Assembly: GCA_947503135.1 (NCBI GenBank)
Contig: CANNCQ010000003.1
Span: forward strand, 62,001 to 126,000
Direction: 5' to 3'
Length of the DNA stretch: 64,000 bases
Origin: an uncultured Aquimarina sp.
Lineage (GTDB): Bacteria; Bacteroidota; Bacteroidia; Flavobacteriales; Flavobacteriaceae
A program made the translations under genes and the position numbers. Within the stretch, counting starts at the first letter, position 1; the number at the start of each line of letters is the position of its first letter. This document shows positions 16,203 to 24,926 of the stretch, in pieces. The notes under the pieces are model-generated. The model ran no database searches. It had not been told where the DNA came from and was given only the letters and a program-made list of their open reading frames with translations.

Positions 16203-16814
16203 ATGTTCGACAAAATAAAAAAAACAATATTATCTCTAAAAGAAACTAATATTAGTGAAGACCGAAAAGAAACATTACAACAATTAACTGGTTTTATCCA
16301 ATCAAAAATAGATTCAAACCAAGCTGTAAATCTTAATTTTATATGTACTCACAATTCAAGACGCAGTCATTTATCTCAAGTTTGGGCGCAAGCAATGGCC
16401 GCTTTTTATAATATTCCGAATGTATTTAGTTATTCTGGCGGTACTGAAGCCACTGCCCTTTTTCCTGTAGCGGCAAAAACACTAGAAACTAATGGGTTTG
16501 TTATAGAAACAATTGCTGATAGTATAAATCCTATATATGTTATTAAGTTAGGCTTAAACAATGCCCCTATCATAGGCTTTTCAAAAACTTTTGACAACTC
16601 TTTTAATCCGCAAAGCAATTTTGCCGCCATACTTACTTGTTCGTCGGCAGACAAAGGTTGCCCTTTTATTGCAGGTGCAGAAAAAAGAATTCCTTTAACT
16701 TTTGAAGATCCTAAAGCTTTTGATAATACTCCACAACAACAAGAGAAGTATTTAGAACGAAGTTTACAAATTGCAACCGAATTAAAATACGTTTTTTCTA
16801 AATTGAGGAATTAA
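16203..16814 (+). CDS. ArsC-like low-molecular-weight phosphatase
   Basis: 203 residues. The P-loop CTHNSRR (CX5R) near residue 48 and a late ILTCSSADKGCPFIAGAEKR stretch fit thioredoxin-type arsenate reductases or LMW protein tyrosine phosphatases. It would reduce arsenate or remove phosphate from tyrosine. It starts 12 bases after the DUF6428 gene, so the two form an operon. No arsR or ACR3 efflux gene is next to it, so an arsenate role is likely but not certain. Confidence 0.82.
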   Translation: MFDKIKKTILSLKETNISEDRKETLQQLTGFIQSKIDSNQAVNLNFICTHNSRRSHLSQVWAQAMAAFYNIPNVFSYSGGTEATALFPVAAKTLETNGFVIETIADSINPIYVIKLGLNNAPIIGFSKTFDNSFNPQSNFAAILTCSSADKGCPFIAGAEKRIPLTFEDPKAFDNTPQQQEKYLERSLQIATELKYVFSKLRN

Positions 16815-17198
16815 CTAACAAAATTGTTAATTAAACAATTCTCCATTTAGTTTAAAAAATTAATTATTATACTTGTAGTCTTTATAATATAAGAGCTCCC
16901 AAATTATCAACACGAGAAGAAGTTTAACTGTCTTTATAATACTAACAATATTTGTTGATAAAATTAAGAGCTCTTTTTTTAGCTTACCAAAAAGTAAGTA
17001 TTTTTCTTTTAATATACTTAGATATTTTTAGCTAATTTAAGCATTAATACTTATAAATATTCTTCTCCCCTTTTTTTTATGATTAATTTACTAATCATCA
17101 ATACTCTATGATTTTTATATTCTTTTTTTGTTATTTTATTGTATTTATGAAAATAATTACAACAATTCAATTTGTAATAGTTTAAAATAAAGCAAGAA
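16815..17198. other. AT-rich spacer with a long inverted repeat
   Basis: No convincing gene. Two similar sequences, CTTTATAATATAAGAGCTC and CTTTATAATACTAAC, and arms TTATCAACA/TGTTGATAA plus GAGCTC/GAGCTC (about 16891-16974), can make a long hairpin ending in a T run. That gives either a terminator-like structure for the ArsC gene or a small RNA. A 60-codon minus frame at 17051-17233 looks like chance. Confidence 0.5.
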
Positions 17199-17232
17199 AA
17201 AATCCAATATTCACAAGGAATACTGGATTTCA
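17199..17232 (-). terminator. Terminator of the nitrate ABC transporter operon
   Basis: Stem AAATCCAGTATT/AATATTGGATTT (one G-U pair) followed on the minus strand by TTTTTC, placed about 45 bases after the last ATPase gene. Confidence 0.8.
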
Positions 17233-17274
17233 ATCGAAAAAAACTAATATTAATTAAACTAGTTATTTTATTAA

Positions 17275-18093
17275 TTAATGTTCTAAAAAATTAATTAAGT
17301 GTTCTCTATACTTATAATAGTCGGGATGATCCAACAAAGCTGCTCTATCTCTAGGTCGCTCAAAATCAATTTCCAAAATATCACCAACTTTTGCCCTTGG
17401 CCCCGATGTCATCATAATTACCCTGTCTGCTAACAAAATAGATTCGTCAACATCGTGCGTTATCATTATTGCAGTAATTTTTTCTTGATTCCATACTTCA
17501 ACCAAAACATCTTGCAACTCCCCTCTTGTTAAGGAATCTAACATTCCGAATGGTTCATCTAGCAACAAAACTTTAGGTTTTAAAGCAAATGCTCGAGCGA
17601 TACCAACACGCTGTTGCATACCTTGCGAAAGATCTTTCGCTTTTTTAAACATAGAATCCTCTAAACCAACCTTTGCTAAGTAATATTTTACAATATCGTC
17701 GCGTTCTTTTTTACTTCCATGAGCAAAAACTTGCTTTACTCCAATCATTACATTTTCATAAGCCGTCATCCAAGGAAACAAACTTGGCGATTGAAAAATC
17801 ACCGCCCTATCGGGCCCTGCACCTTTTACCGTTTTATTGCCTGCAATTATAGTTCCTTTTGATATTTCATTTAAACCTGCAATCATGGTTAATAGCGTAC
17901 TTTTACCACAACCCGAGTGACCAATAATTGAAATAAATTCTTCTTTTTTAACTTTTAAATCCAAATCATCCAAAACTACATAATCCCCATTAGGAGTAGG
18001 GTACGTTTTGTTTAATCCAGATATATCTAACATATACTCATGACGAAACAATCCATTGTGTTCACGAGTACCTTTAATTTCTTTTGTTTCCAT
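17275..18093 (-). CDS. nrtD: Nitrate ABC transporter ATP-binding protein
   Basis: 272 residues. Walker A GHSGCGKST, signature LSQGMQQRVGIARA, Walker B KVLLLDEPFGMLD and the switch His in ITHDVDES. Sequence type is the NrtD/SsuB/TauB group. It powers uptake of nitrate or nitrite together with the next genes. It is last in the operon, 11 bases after the second ATPase. The two separate ATPases suggest a heterodimer, as in cyanobacterial NrtCD, but neither carries the extra substrate-binding domain of NrtC. Confidence 0.85.
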   Translation of the reverse strand: METKEIKGTREHNGLFRHEYMLDISGLNKTYPTPNGDYVVLDDLDLKVKKEEFISIIGHSGCGKSTLLTMIAGLNEISKGTIIAGNKTVKGAGPDRAVIFQSPSLFPWMTAYENVMIGVKQVFAHGSKKERDDIVKYYLAKVGLEDSMFKKAKDLSQGMQQRVGIARAFALKPKVLLLDEPFGMLDSLTRGELQDVLVEVWNQEKITAIMITHDVDESILLADRVIMMTSGPRAKVGDILEIDFERPRDRAALLDHPDYYKYREHLINFLEH

Positions 18094-18104
18094 AAACTTT
18101 AATT

Positions 18105-18959
18105 TTAAACTCGTGTTCCTAATTTTGTTCTAAGTATAGGCTTAATATTAGGTAAAACATATTCTTTAGAAGCCTTTGCTTTTCGCTCTTTCCCAATCTG
18201 AATTAAAAATTCTAAAATTGAATTACGTAATTTTTTAAAATTATCATCATTATTCAACGCTGTTTTATCTCTAGGGCGATCAATATTTACTACAAATTCT
18301 GGCCCTAAAGTAGCTTTTGGCCCTGGACGTAATGGTATAATCCTATCAGCCATATAAATACCTTCATCAACATCGTTGGTTATTAGTAAAGCGGTTCTTT
18401 TATCTTTGTTCCAAATATTTAAAATCTCATCTTGCAATGTCCCACGTGTTAAGGCATCTAAAGCACTCAAAGGCTCATCCATTAAAATAACCTCAGGACT
18501 CATAGCTAACGCCCTAGTTACTGACACTCGCTGGCGCATTCCACCAGAAAGTTCCTTAGGTAATTTTGTGATTGCGTGCGATAAGCCCACCATTTTCACA
18601 TAATCCTTTACACGATCACTAATTTGAGTTCTTGACCATTTTTTAAACTTTTCTTTCACCGCCATGCCTACGTTATTATGAACGTTTAACCATGGTAATA
18701 ATGAATAGTTTTGAAAAATAACTCCTCTTTCGTGGCTTGGACCTGTTACAGGCTCTCCTTTGTACAACACTTCTCCTTCATCAGGAAATTCAAGTCCTGA
18801 AATAAGGTTTATTAATGTTGTTTTTCCACTTCCAGAAAAACCTACTATTGCAACAAATTCACCTTCTTCTATCTTAAGATTTATGTTATTAAGTACCTCT
18901 ATTTTATTTGCTCCCGTTCCGTAAGATTTTGAAACGTTTTTTAATTCTATATGTGCCAT
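18105..18959 (-). CDS. Nitrate ABC transporter ATP-binding protein, second subunit
   Basis: 284 residues. Walker [10 protein letters not shown], signature [14 protein letters not shown], Walker [14 protein letters not shown]. The position after the signal that normally has the switch His reads [10 protein letters not shown], so the H-loop His is Asn; the ATPase site may be non-canonical, which fits a heterodimer with one weak site. The C-terminal tail ([15 protein letters not shown]) is longer than in the partner. Confidence 0.83.
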   Translation of the reverse strand: MAHIELKNVSKSYGTGANKIEVLNNINLKIEEGEFVAIVGFSGSGKTTLINLISGLEFPDEGEVLYKGEPVTGPSHERGVIFQNYSLLPWLNVHNNVGMAVKEKFKKWSRTQISDRVKDYVKMVGLSHAITKLPKELSGGMRQRVSVTRALAMSPEVILMDEPLSALDALTRGTLQDEILNIWNKDKRTALLITNDVDEGIYMADRIIPLRPGPKATLGPEFVVNIDRPRDKTALNNDDNFKKLRNSILEFLIQIGKERKAKASKEYVLPNIKPILRTKLGTRV

Positions 18960-19047
18960 AAATTTTGGTTTATGGTTCGTAGTTTACTGTTTTGGGTTTA
19001 TTGTTTTATACTCACATTAAACCTGAAACTTTAAACCGTAAACCTAT

Positions 19048-20139
19048 TTAAGCTTCAGTGAACGTCATTAATTTTTGTATTGAAAACATAATACGATCTA
19101 ACAAAAACCCAATTAAACCAATTACAAACATCGCTGCAATAATTTTGGCGTTAGAATCATTAGCTCCATTTTGAAATTCTTCCCATACAAATGTTCCTAA
19201 TCCTGGACTTTGAGATAATAACTCAATAGCAATTAGTACCATCCAAGCTACCGATACTGTTATACGTAAACCTGTAAAAATTAACGGAAATGCAGATGGC
19301 AATACTATTTTAAATACTTTTTGCCCTACACTTAAGTTAAGTACTTTGGCTACATTAATATAATCTTTATCTACCGATGCTACTCCAAGCGTTGTGTTTA
19401 CAAGTGTTGCCCACATAGCACACAAACCTACAGCGATAAAAGATATCACAAACGACACATCACCATCATAAGTAAGTGTAAGTGTTTTAACAATCATATA
19501 AACTAACAAAAACCAAACAACAGGCGATACTGGTTTAAATATTTGTATAAACCAATTAAATGAAGAACGTAAGGTTTCACTTAGCCCTAAAACCATTCCT
19601 ATAGGAACAGCCAAAAACAAGGCTAAAATAAATCCTGCAAATACCGTTTTTAAACTAGTCATTACTTGATCTACAAAAGACGGGCGCCCTGTATAAGTAA
19701 TTTCTTTTTTTCCTTGGGCTGCTAATTTTTCATTAGTAGCGGATACTCTTTCATAAAAAGCCTCTTTTTTAGCACTAATTGCCTTATGGTCGGCTATTAA
19801 ATTTTTAAAGGCCTCCCAAACTGCCCCTGGTGCTGGCAACGAGTTTATAGTACTTTGTCCTGATTCTATTCTTGCTAATTCAGCTGTAACTGCTGCTTCT
19901 CCACCCGAGGTACGAGCTGTTTCTATCTTATAATTTCTTTCGGTATTATATAAAGCTCTTGAACCTACACTCCACAAAATAATAAATAGGAAAATAGATA
20001 CTAATGGAAATACTACTTTTTTTATTAATTCGGTAAGGTTTTTTTTCACTTCTTCACCAGCTGCTAGGCGAACGATTGGCTCAAAAAATCCTAAACCAAT
20101 AAATTTTAATATACTGATTGATTTGTCTTTCATAATCAT
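19048..20139 (-). CDS. nrtB: Nitrate ABC transporter permease
   Basis: 363 residues with about six to seven membrane helices. The binding-protein-dependent transport motif is near the C-terminus (ALNLSVGQKVFKIVLPSAFP, EAA-type loop). An unusually long soluble stretch lies between the first helix and the permease core (about residues 60-165, NTERNYKIETARTSGGEAA onward), as in several Bacteroidota NrtB proteins. It forms the channel for nitrate with the ATPases downstream and the lipoprotein upstream. Confidence 0.87.
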   Translation of the reverse strand: MIMKDKSISILKFIGLGFFEPIVRLAAGEEVKKNLTELIKKVVFPLVSIFLFIILWSVGSRALYNTERNYKIETARTSGGEAAVTAELARIESGQSTINSLPAPGAVWEAFKNLIADHKAISAKKEAFYERVSATNEKLAAQGKKEITYTGRPSFVDQVMTSLKTVFAGFILALFLAVPIGMVLGLSETLRSSFNWFIQIFKPVSPVVWFLLVYMIVKTLTLTYDGDVSFVISFIAVGLCAMWATLVNTTLGVASVDKDYINVAKVLNLSVGQKVFKIVLPSAFPLIFTGLRITVSVAWMVLIAIELLSQSPGLGTFVWEEFQNGANDSNAKIIAAMFVIGLIGFLLDRIMFSIQKLMTFTEA

Positions 20140-20282
20140 TATACTTTAGGGATTGACGTATTGAAATACTTTTTTTGATTTATTACTTTTAATTATTTTT
20201 TTGGGGGAGGTTAAGAGTATGGGGAAGCTTAAAAAAACTCCCCCTTAACTCCGTGTCAAAAAAATTCAACACTCCCTAAGAA

Positions 20283-21662
20283 TTATTTGTCTTTATTACC
20301 AATTTTAAAACTATTGATATATCCTATAGGATCTTTACCATCAAATTTATTACCATCAATAAAATCTTTCGTTGCTGGTTTGAAACCATCAGTATTAGGA
20401 ATATCACTTGCTGGTATTTTACCTTCGGCTACTAATAATTTAGCTGCTTTCAACCAAACATCTGGACGGTAAACATCTTTTGCTTTTGAGGCATACCAAT
20501 CTGCCGATTTAGCCTCTGGAATTTGACCCCATCTTCTCATTTGAGTTAAAAACCATACTGCATCCGAGTAGAAAGGATACGTTGCATTGTACTTATAAAA
20601 AACATTAAAGTCTGGCATTTCTCTTTTATCTCCTTTTTCGAATTCAAAAGTACCTGTCATAGAATTTGCTAATACATCTACTGGTGCACCAACATAACCT
20701 GGCTTAGATAAAATCTGCACTGCTTCTTTTCTGTTTCCTGGCTCATCCAACCATTTTCCAGCTCTAATTAAAGCTTTTGTTACAGCAACTGCAGTATTTG
20801 GATATTTCTCCATAAACTGCTTAGTCATTACAAATACTTTTTCTGGATTGTTTTTCCAAATATCGTAATTAGTTGTAACCGGAACACCAATACCCTTAAA
20901 CACAGCTTGTTGATTCCAAGGCTCTCCTACACAATATCCATAAATAGTACCTGCCTCTAAAGTTGCTGGCATTTGTGGCGGTGGAGTTACAGATAACAAC
21001 ACCTCAGCATCTACCTGTCCTTGAATATTACTAGCCGTATACATACCTGGGTGAATACCTGCCGCAGCTAACCAATAACGAATTTCATAATTATGAGTTG
21101 ATACTGGAAATACCATTCCCATTTTAAAAGGCTTTCCTCCTTTTTTGTATTCTGTAATTACTGGTTTTAAAGATTCAGCAGAAATTGGATGAATAGGCTT
21201 ACCATTCGAATCCTTTTTAACATTAGGTTTCATTTTTGCCCACACATCATTAGATACTGTAATTCCATTTCCATTTAAATCCATCGAATAAGCAGTTACA
21301 AGCTCAGCTTGCCTACCAAAACCAGCCTGGGCAGCAATTGGCTGACCTGCTAACATATGTGATCCATCTAACTGGCCATCAATTACTCTATCTAAAATAT
21401 TTTTCCAATTAGATTGCGCTTCTACCGAAACAAACAATCCTTCATCTTCAAAAAACCCTTTTTCCTTAGCAATTGCCAAAGGAGCCATATCTGTTAGTTT
21501 TATAAAACCAAATTTCAATTGTGGTTTTTCTATTTCCAATGTAGGAATAGCTGGAGCCGCCTCAGCCTCTCCTTGAGCTGCCTCATGCTTTTTCTTTCCT
21601 CCACAAGAAACCAAAACCGCTGCAAATACACTTGCTGTTATTTTTAAATACCTATTTTTCAT
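20283..21662 (-). CDS. nrtA: Nitrate-binding lipoprotein of the ABC transporter
   Basis: 459 residues. Lipobox VLVSCGG gives an acylated Cys near residue 20. The NrtA-type body shows [60 protein letters not shown] and [14 protein letters not shown], close to nitrate-binding NrtA and CmpA. It captures nitrate (possibly nitrite) in the periplasm. First gene of the operon, with a palindromic operator overlapping its -7 box. Confidence 0.92.
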   Translation of the reverse strand: MKNRYLKITASVFAAVLVSCGGKKKHEAAQGEAEAAPAIPTLEIEKPQLKFGFIKLTDMAPLAIAKEKGFFEDEGLFVSVEAQSNWKNILDRVIDGQLDGSHMLAGQPIAAQAGFGRQAELVTAYSMDLNGNGITVSNDVWAKMKPNVKKDSNGKPIHPISAESLKPVITEYKKGGKPFKMGMVFPVSTHNYEIRYWLAAAGIHPGMYTASNIQGQVDAEVLLSVTPPPQMPATLEAGTIYGYCVGEPWNQQAVFKGIGVPVTTNYDIWKNNPEKVFVMTKQFMEKYPNTAVAVTKALIRAGKWLDEPGNRKEAVQILSKPGYVGAPVDVLANSMTGTFEFEKGDKREMPDFNVFYKYNATYPFYSDAVWFLTQMRRWGQIPEAKSADWYASKAKDVYRPDVWLKAAKLLVAEGKIPASDIPNTDGFKPATKDFIDGNKFDGKDPIGYINSFKIGNKDK

Positions 21663-21696
21663 AAGAATACTGTTTATTATTATTTTGTTGACAGTA

Positions 21697-21728
21697 CAAA
21701 TGTAAGTATTAATTACGTATAAATACGT
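21697..21728 (-). promoter_or_regulatory. nrtA promoter with nitrate-regulon palindromes
   Basis: On the minus strand the -7 box TACATTTG (21697-21704) is entered by ...AATTAATACTTA, the same arrangement as at 21838 and 24871. Next to it is the perfect palindrome ACGTAT-AA-ATACGT (21715-21728). Both resemble the regional consensus TAAGTAT-n2-ATACTTA. Confidence 0.65.
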
Positions 21729-21837
21729 AGTTAGTACTTAGTTTTTTTTAATTAATAATTAACTATTTGATTTTCAAATAGTTGTGTTTATTATAAAAAT
21801 AAAATACCTATATTTTTAAAAAAAAATAACAAAAAAC

Positions 21838-21859
21838 TAAGTATTAATACTTACATTTG
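21838..21859 (+). promoter_or_regulatory. Nitrate-regulon operator and -7 box before the first P-box gene
   Basis: Perfect 16-base palindrome TAAGTATTAATACTTA, whose last TA starts the -7 box TACATTTG (21852-21859). Confidence 0.68.
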
Positions 21860-21889
21860 AATTATCAATCATCCCTAAATAATATAATT

Positions 21890-22726
21890 ATGAAAAAAAC
21901 TATCTTCATTTCGTTTTACTTACTAAGTATATTGGCTATTTTTAATTTAAGTGCTCAAAACACTGATTTCGGTAAAATTAGCTTCAAAAAAGCTACTAAT
22001 ATATCAGGGAAACAACGCATGCTTTCTCAACGTATAGCAAAAGTTCACTTAATAAGACTTGCAGGAGCTTCGGGTTCAGAATTATCGAGTGAATTCACTT
22101 CTAGCATTCAATTATTTCAAAGAAATTTAGCCATTCTAAAGGCGAATTCAAATAGTAGTTCCGCTAAAGTAAAAGCACTAATCAAAAAAGAAGCTGAGTT
22201 ATTTGAACAATTTAAGGGAGTTTTACGCAATAAAAATCTAACTAACGTAAATGCCATAATGGAAACATCTAACTTATTATTAAAAACTTGTCACGCTTTA
22301 GTACTTGCTATTGAAGAAGATTCAAAATACAATAAGGAGTTTTTTAACGCAGAAGAATCTGAGCAAGCTAAAGTTGCTACCGTTAATTTATCAGGAAAAC
22401 AACGCATGCTATCTCAAAGACTTTGCTTGTATTATGTTGCTTGCAGACTTTACCGCAAAGAAAAATTAAACTCTAAAGGTATGTGTGCTAAAGTTGAAGA
22501 AATTTATGGCGAAATGAATAATTCCTTAAACAACTTATTAATTAGCGATTTAAACACTTTTCACATAGAAGGTAACATAGGAAAAGTATTAAGCTTATTT
22601 GAGGATATTGAAAAAAACAAAAGAGATTTTTTCAATAACAAATTACCACTTACAAGTATTATGAGCAAGACTAATAAAATTACAAGTCTTTATAATGTAA
22701 TAACAGGTCAGTACACTTCTTTATAG
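21890..22726 (+). CDS. Secreted protein with two nitrate-sensor P-box-like motifs (PilJ type)
   Basis: 278 residues from the ATG at 21890; the frame is open further upstream from a TTG, but that lies in the -7 box. Signal peptide MKKTIFISFYLLSILAIFNLSAQ. The mature protein is helical and carries the segment NISGKQRMLSQRIAK and, about 125 residues later, NLSGKQRMLSQRLCL. These match the P-box of NarX/NarQ and PilJ N-terminal domains (Pfam PF13675), where the Arg contacts nitrate. There is no membrane anchor or output domain. Flanked by nitrate transport genes and the response regulator, it may bind nitrate in the periplasm and modulate the sensor kinase; this is inferred. Confidence 0.8.
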   Translation: MKKTIFISFYLLSILAIFNLSAQNTDFGKISFKKATNISGKQRMLSQRIAKVHLIRLAGASGSELSSEFTSSIQLFQRNLAILKANSNSSSAKVKALIKKEAELFEQFKGVLRNKNLTNVNAIMETSNLLLKTCHALVLAIEEDSKYNKEFFNAEESEQAKVATVNLSGKQRMLSQRLCLYYVACRLYRKEKLNSKGMCAKVEEIYGEMNNSLNNLLISDLNTFHIEGNIGKVLSLFEDIEKNKRDFFNNKLPLTSIMSKTNKITSLYNVITGQYTSL

Positions 22727-22753
22727 AAAATCATAAACTAAGACTCACTTAAA

Positions 22754-22792
22754 AAACATCTAATTGCTTTTTGCTAATTAGATGTTTTTTTT
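22754..22792 (+). terminator. Terminator after the first P-box gene
   Basis: AACATCTAATT/AATTAGATGTT stem followed by eight T. Confidence 0.85.
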
Positions 22793-22980
22793 ATTTAAAC
22801 AACCTTAAGTACAGCTAACAATTATAACAACTAACCAAAAAGTAAGTATATTCTTACATATATGTGTGTGTTTACAAATAAACATAACTACAATGTTGTA
22901 GTTGTCGATTAAGTGTTAAAAATAAGGTTTAAATGTAAAAAAGTATTATCTTCACATTACAACCTAATAATATTTTAGAT

Positions 22981-23802
22981 ATGAAAGCAACACTTAAACT
23001 TATTGCCTCTTTTTCTTTTCTACTTATTAGTGCGACTTCCCTTTTTGCGAATAACATGAAAAGTAATTTGATTGATATCGCGCGAGAGCAACGCGTTTTA
23101 TCTCAGAAAATTGCTAAATCCTATTTATTATTAGCTTACGGAGCTAATTTCTATCAAATAAGATCAGAAATAAAAACAAGTATTATTCTTTTTGAAAACA
23201 ACCTTAATGTATTGCAAACTGAAGGCCCTAACGAATTTTCACCTATTGCTAATAATATTATTACAAAAGAGGCTGTAGCTTGGTATGCACTTAAAAAAAA
23301 TGTAACTATTAAACCAACAACAAAAAACTTAAATGAAGTAGTAGAATTATCTAACGCTTTATTAAAAAAATCACATTTAGTTTATAGCGCATTTAAAGCC
23401 GAAGCATATAATTCTTTTAATTCCACCAACTCAGGTATTGAAAATTTATTAGAAATTAGCGAAAAACAAGAAGTAGCCTCGGAGCGTTTGTGTTTGTATT
23501 TTGTAGCTCAAAAAATAAATGTTATTGCTCCTGTGCAAAATCAAAAAATCTTAGGAACCCTTAGATCGGTCATGGAAAAATTAGATAAGCAACTAATCGT
23601 TTTATTAAAACAAAATGTAAATAACCCGCTTACTGTTAGAATAATTAATGATGCCTTAATTGCTTTTGATGATATTCGTACCAACAAAACCGATTTTTTA
23701 GATGGTAAGCCCACTATGAACACTATTTACACTACCACTAACAAACTAAATAAACTTTTCAGAATATTAACTTCTGAATATGAAGAGTTGGCTAGTATAT
23801 AA
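22981..23802 (+). CDS. Second secreted P-box-like protein, diverged
   Basis: 273 residues, signal peptide ending LFANN. Paralogue of the preceding gene: first motif LIDIAREQRVLSQKIAKSYL, second EISEKQEVASERLCLYFVAQ. The second copy has lost the Arg-Met-Leu core but keeps the downstream RLCLY, so nitrate contacts may be altered. Upstream, GTAAGTATATTCTTAC (about 22848) and AAGTATTATCTTCACATT (about 22941) are weak relatives of the regional operator. The pair suggests subfunctional sensors or a heterodimer. Confidence 0.77.
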   Translation: MKATLKLIASFSFLLISATSLFANNMKSNLIDIAREQRVLSQKIAKSYLLLAYGANFYQIRSEIKTSIILFENNLNVLQTEGPNEFSPIANNIITKEAVAWYALKKNVTIKPTTKNLNEVVELSNALLKKSHLVYSAFKAEAYNSFNSTNSGIENLLEISEKQEVASERLCLYFVAQKINVIAPVQNQKILGTLRSVMEKLDKQLIVLLKQNVNNPLTVRIINDALIAFDDIRTNKTDFLDGKPTMNTIYTTTNKLNKLFRILTSEYEELASI

Positions 23803-23838
23803 ACATTTCACCCCATTGAATATTAAATTTTTCTCTCA

Positions 23839-23877
23839 AAAAAGCCCCTATTTTAACATTAAAATAGGGGCTTTTTA
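23839..23877. terminator. Bidirectional terminator between convergent genes
   Basis: AAAAGCCCCTATTTTA/TAAAATAGGGGCTTTT stem with T runs on both strands. It serves the P-box gene from the left and the response regulator from the right. Confidence 0.9.
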
Positions 23878-23899
23878 TATGTTTGAAATTAAAAAATTA

Positions 23900-24610
23900 C
23901 TATTCAATTAATCCAAATTTCCTTGCTTTATTACTTAAGTCCAAAATATTTTTAACATTCAATTTCTTCATTAAATTAAAGCGATGCACCTCTGTCGTTC
24001 TTTTACTAATACCCAATGCTTCAGCTATTTCTCTATTACTATAGCCTGCAACCGCTTTCTCTAATATTTGGTGTTCTCTTTTTGTCAAACTATAATTAGC
24101 TGTAGTATCAATATTCTCTTCGCTTTTAGGGTCTATCTGCGGATCTGTCTTCGATAATGTATTTGAGAATTTGGCTCCCCCTCCTTCTAACAAACTATTT
24201 ACCAAAATAGAGGATACATCTCCGCTGTAATACTTACCGCCATCTTTAACAGTATGTATTGCTTTCAAGAATTCTTCCTTTCCAGCATCTTTCAATAAGT
24301 AACCATGAGCACCCGCTTGTACCGACTGAATTATGTATTCCTCCGAATCATGCATGGACAGCATAATATACTTAGTACCCAAAATTCTTTTGGACATTTC
24401 GGAAACCGCTTCAATACCATTTTTTATAGGCATACGTATATCGCAAATAACTAGGTCTGGTTTTAAGCTTTCTGTAATTTGGATAGCCTCTTCTCCATTT
24501 GAAGCTTCCCCAACTACTTCCATACCTATGACATCAGCCAATAAAGATTTAATACCATCCCTAACTAAAGAATGATCGTCAACCAATAAAATTCTATACA
24601 TATTGCTCAT
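23900..24610 (-). CDS. NarL/FixJ-type response regulator
   Basis: 236 residues. Receiver domain (about 3-120): LLVDDHSLVRDG acidic patch, phospho-Asp in DLVICDIRMP, Thr/Ser and Lys (LLKDAGKEEF). A Ser/Gly-rich linker is followed by a LuxR-type helix-turn-helix (about 170-236, LTKREHQILEKAVAGYSNREIAEALGISKRTTEVHRF). It should be phosphorylated by the NarX-like kinase at 31692 and act at the TAAGTAT palindromes. Its own promoter has one such site (24638-24653) with box TATTTTTG at 24628-24635, implying autoregulation. Confidence 0.9.
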   Translation of the reverse strand: MSNMYRILLVDDHSLVRDGIKSLLADVIGMEVVGEASNGEEAIQITESLKPDLVICDIRMPIKNGIEAVSEMSKRILGTKYIMLSMHDSEEYIIQSVQAGAHGYLLKDAGKEEFLKAIHTVKDGGKYYSGDVSSILVNSLLEGGGAKFSNTLSKTDPQIDPKSEENIDTTANYSLTKREHQILEKAVAGYSNREIAEALGISKRTTEVHRFNLMKKLNVKNILDLSNKARKFGLIE

Positions 24611-24627
24611 TGAGATTAATATTTACA

Positions 24628-24653
24628 CAAAAATAACTAAGTATATTAATATA
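24628..24653 (-). promoter_or_regulatory. Response-regulator promoter and operator
   Basis: -7 box TATTTTTG on the minus strand, with the imperfect palindrome TAAGTATATTAATATA three bases upstream. Confidence 0.5.
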
Positions 24654-24870
24654 TGAAATTTTTTCATGTATTATATATTAGAGATTATTCTATTTAATTA
24701 AAACATCATTTTTCCGTAGCAAAACAAAATTCAAAAGTCTTAATAATTATTATTGTAGTATCAATATACAAAAAACTAAGTATTTTGTTTCAAACACACA
24801 AAACTAAACAACTGAATATCAACAAAATAAATAAAAATTAAAAATTATCTTAAAATACTTAAGTATCGAC

Positions 24871-24892
24871 TAAGTATTTATACTTATATTTG
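24871..24892 (+). promoter_or_regulatory. Porin promoter and operator
   Basis: Perfect palindrome TAAGTATTTATACTTA overlapping by two bases the -7 box TATATTTG (24885-24892); the same geometry as at 21838. A further half-site, TAAGTATCGACTAAG, lies just upstream. The remaining spacer back to 24611 holds only AT-rich sequence and AAGTATTTT-like half-sites. Confidence 0.68.
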
Positions 24893-24926
24893 TCAAACAT
24901 TATTACAAACTATTAAACTATTATTT

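Noticed and set aside
17051-17233. 60-codon minus frame after the nitrate ABC operon
   Set aside because: Lies beyond and partly over the operon terminator, AT-driven composition, no recognisable motif.
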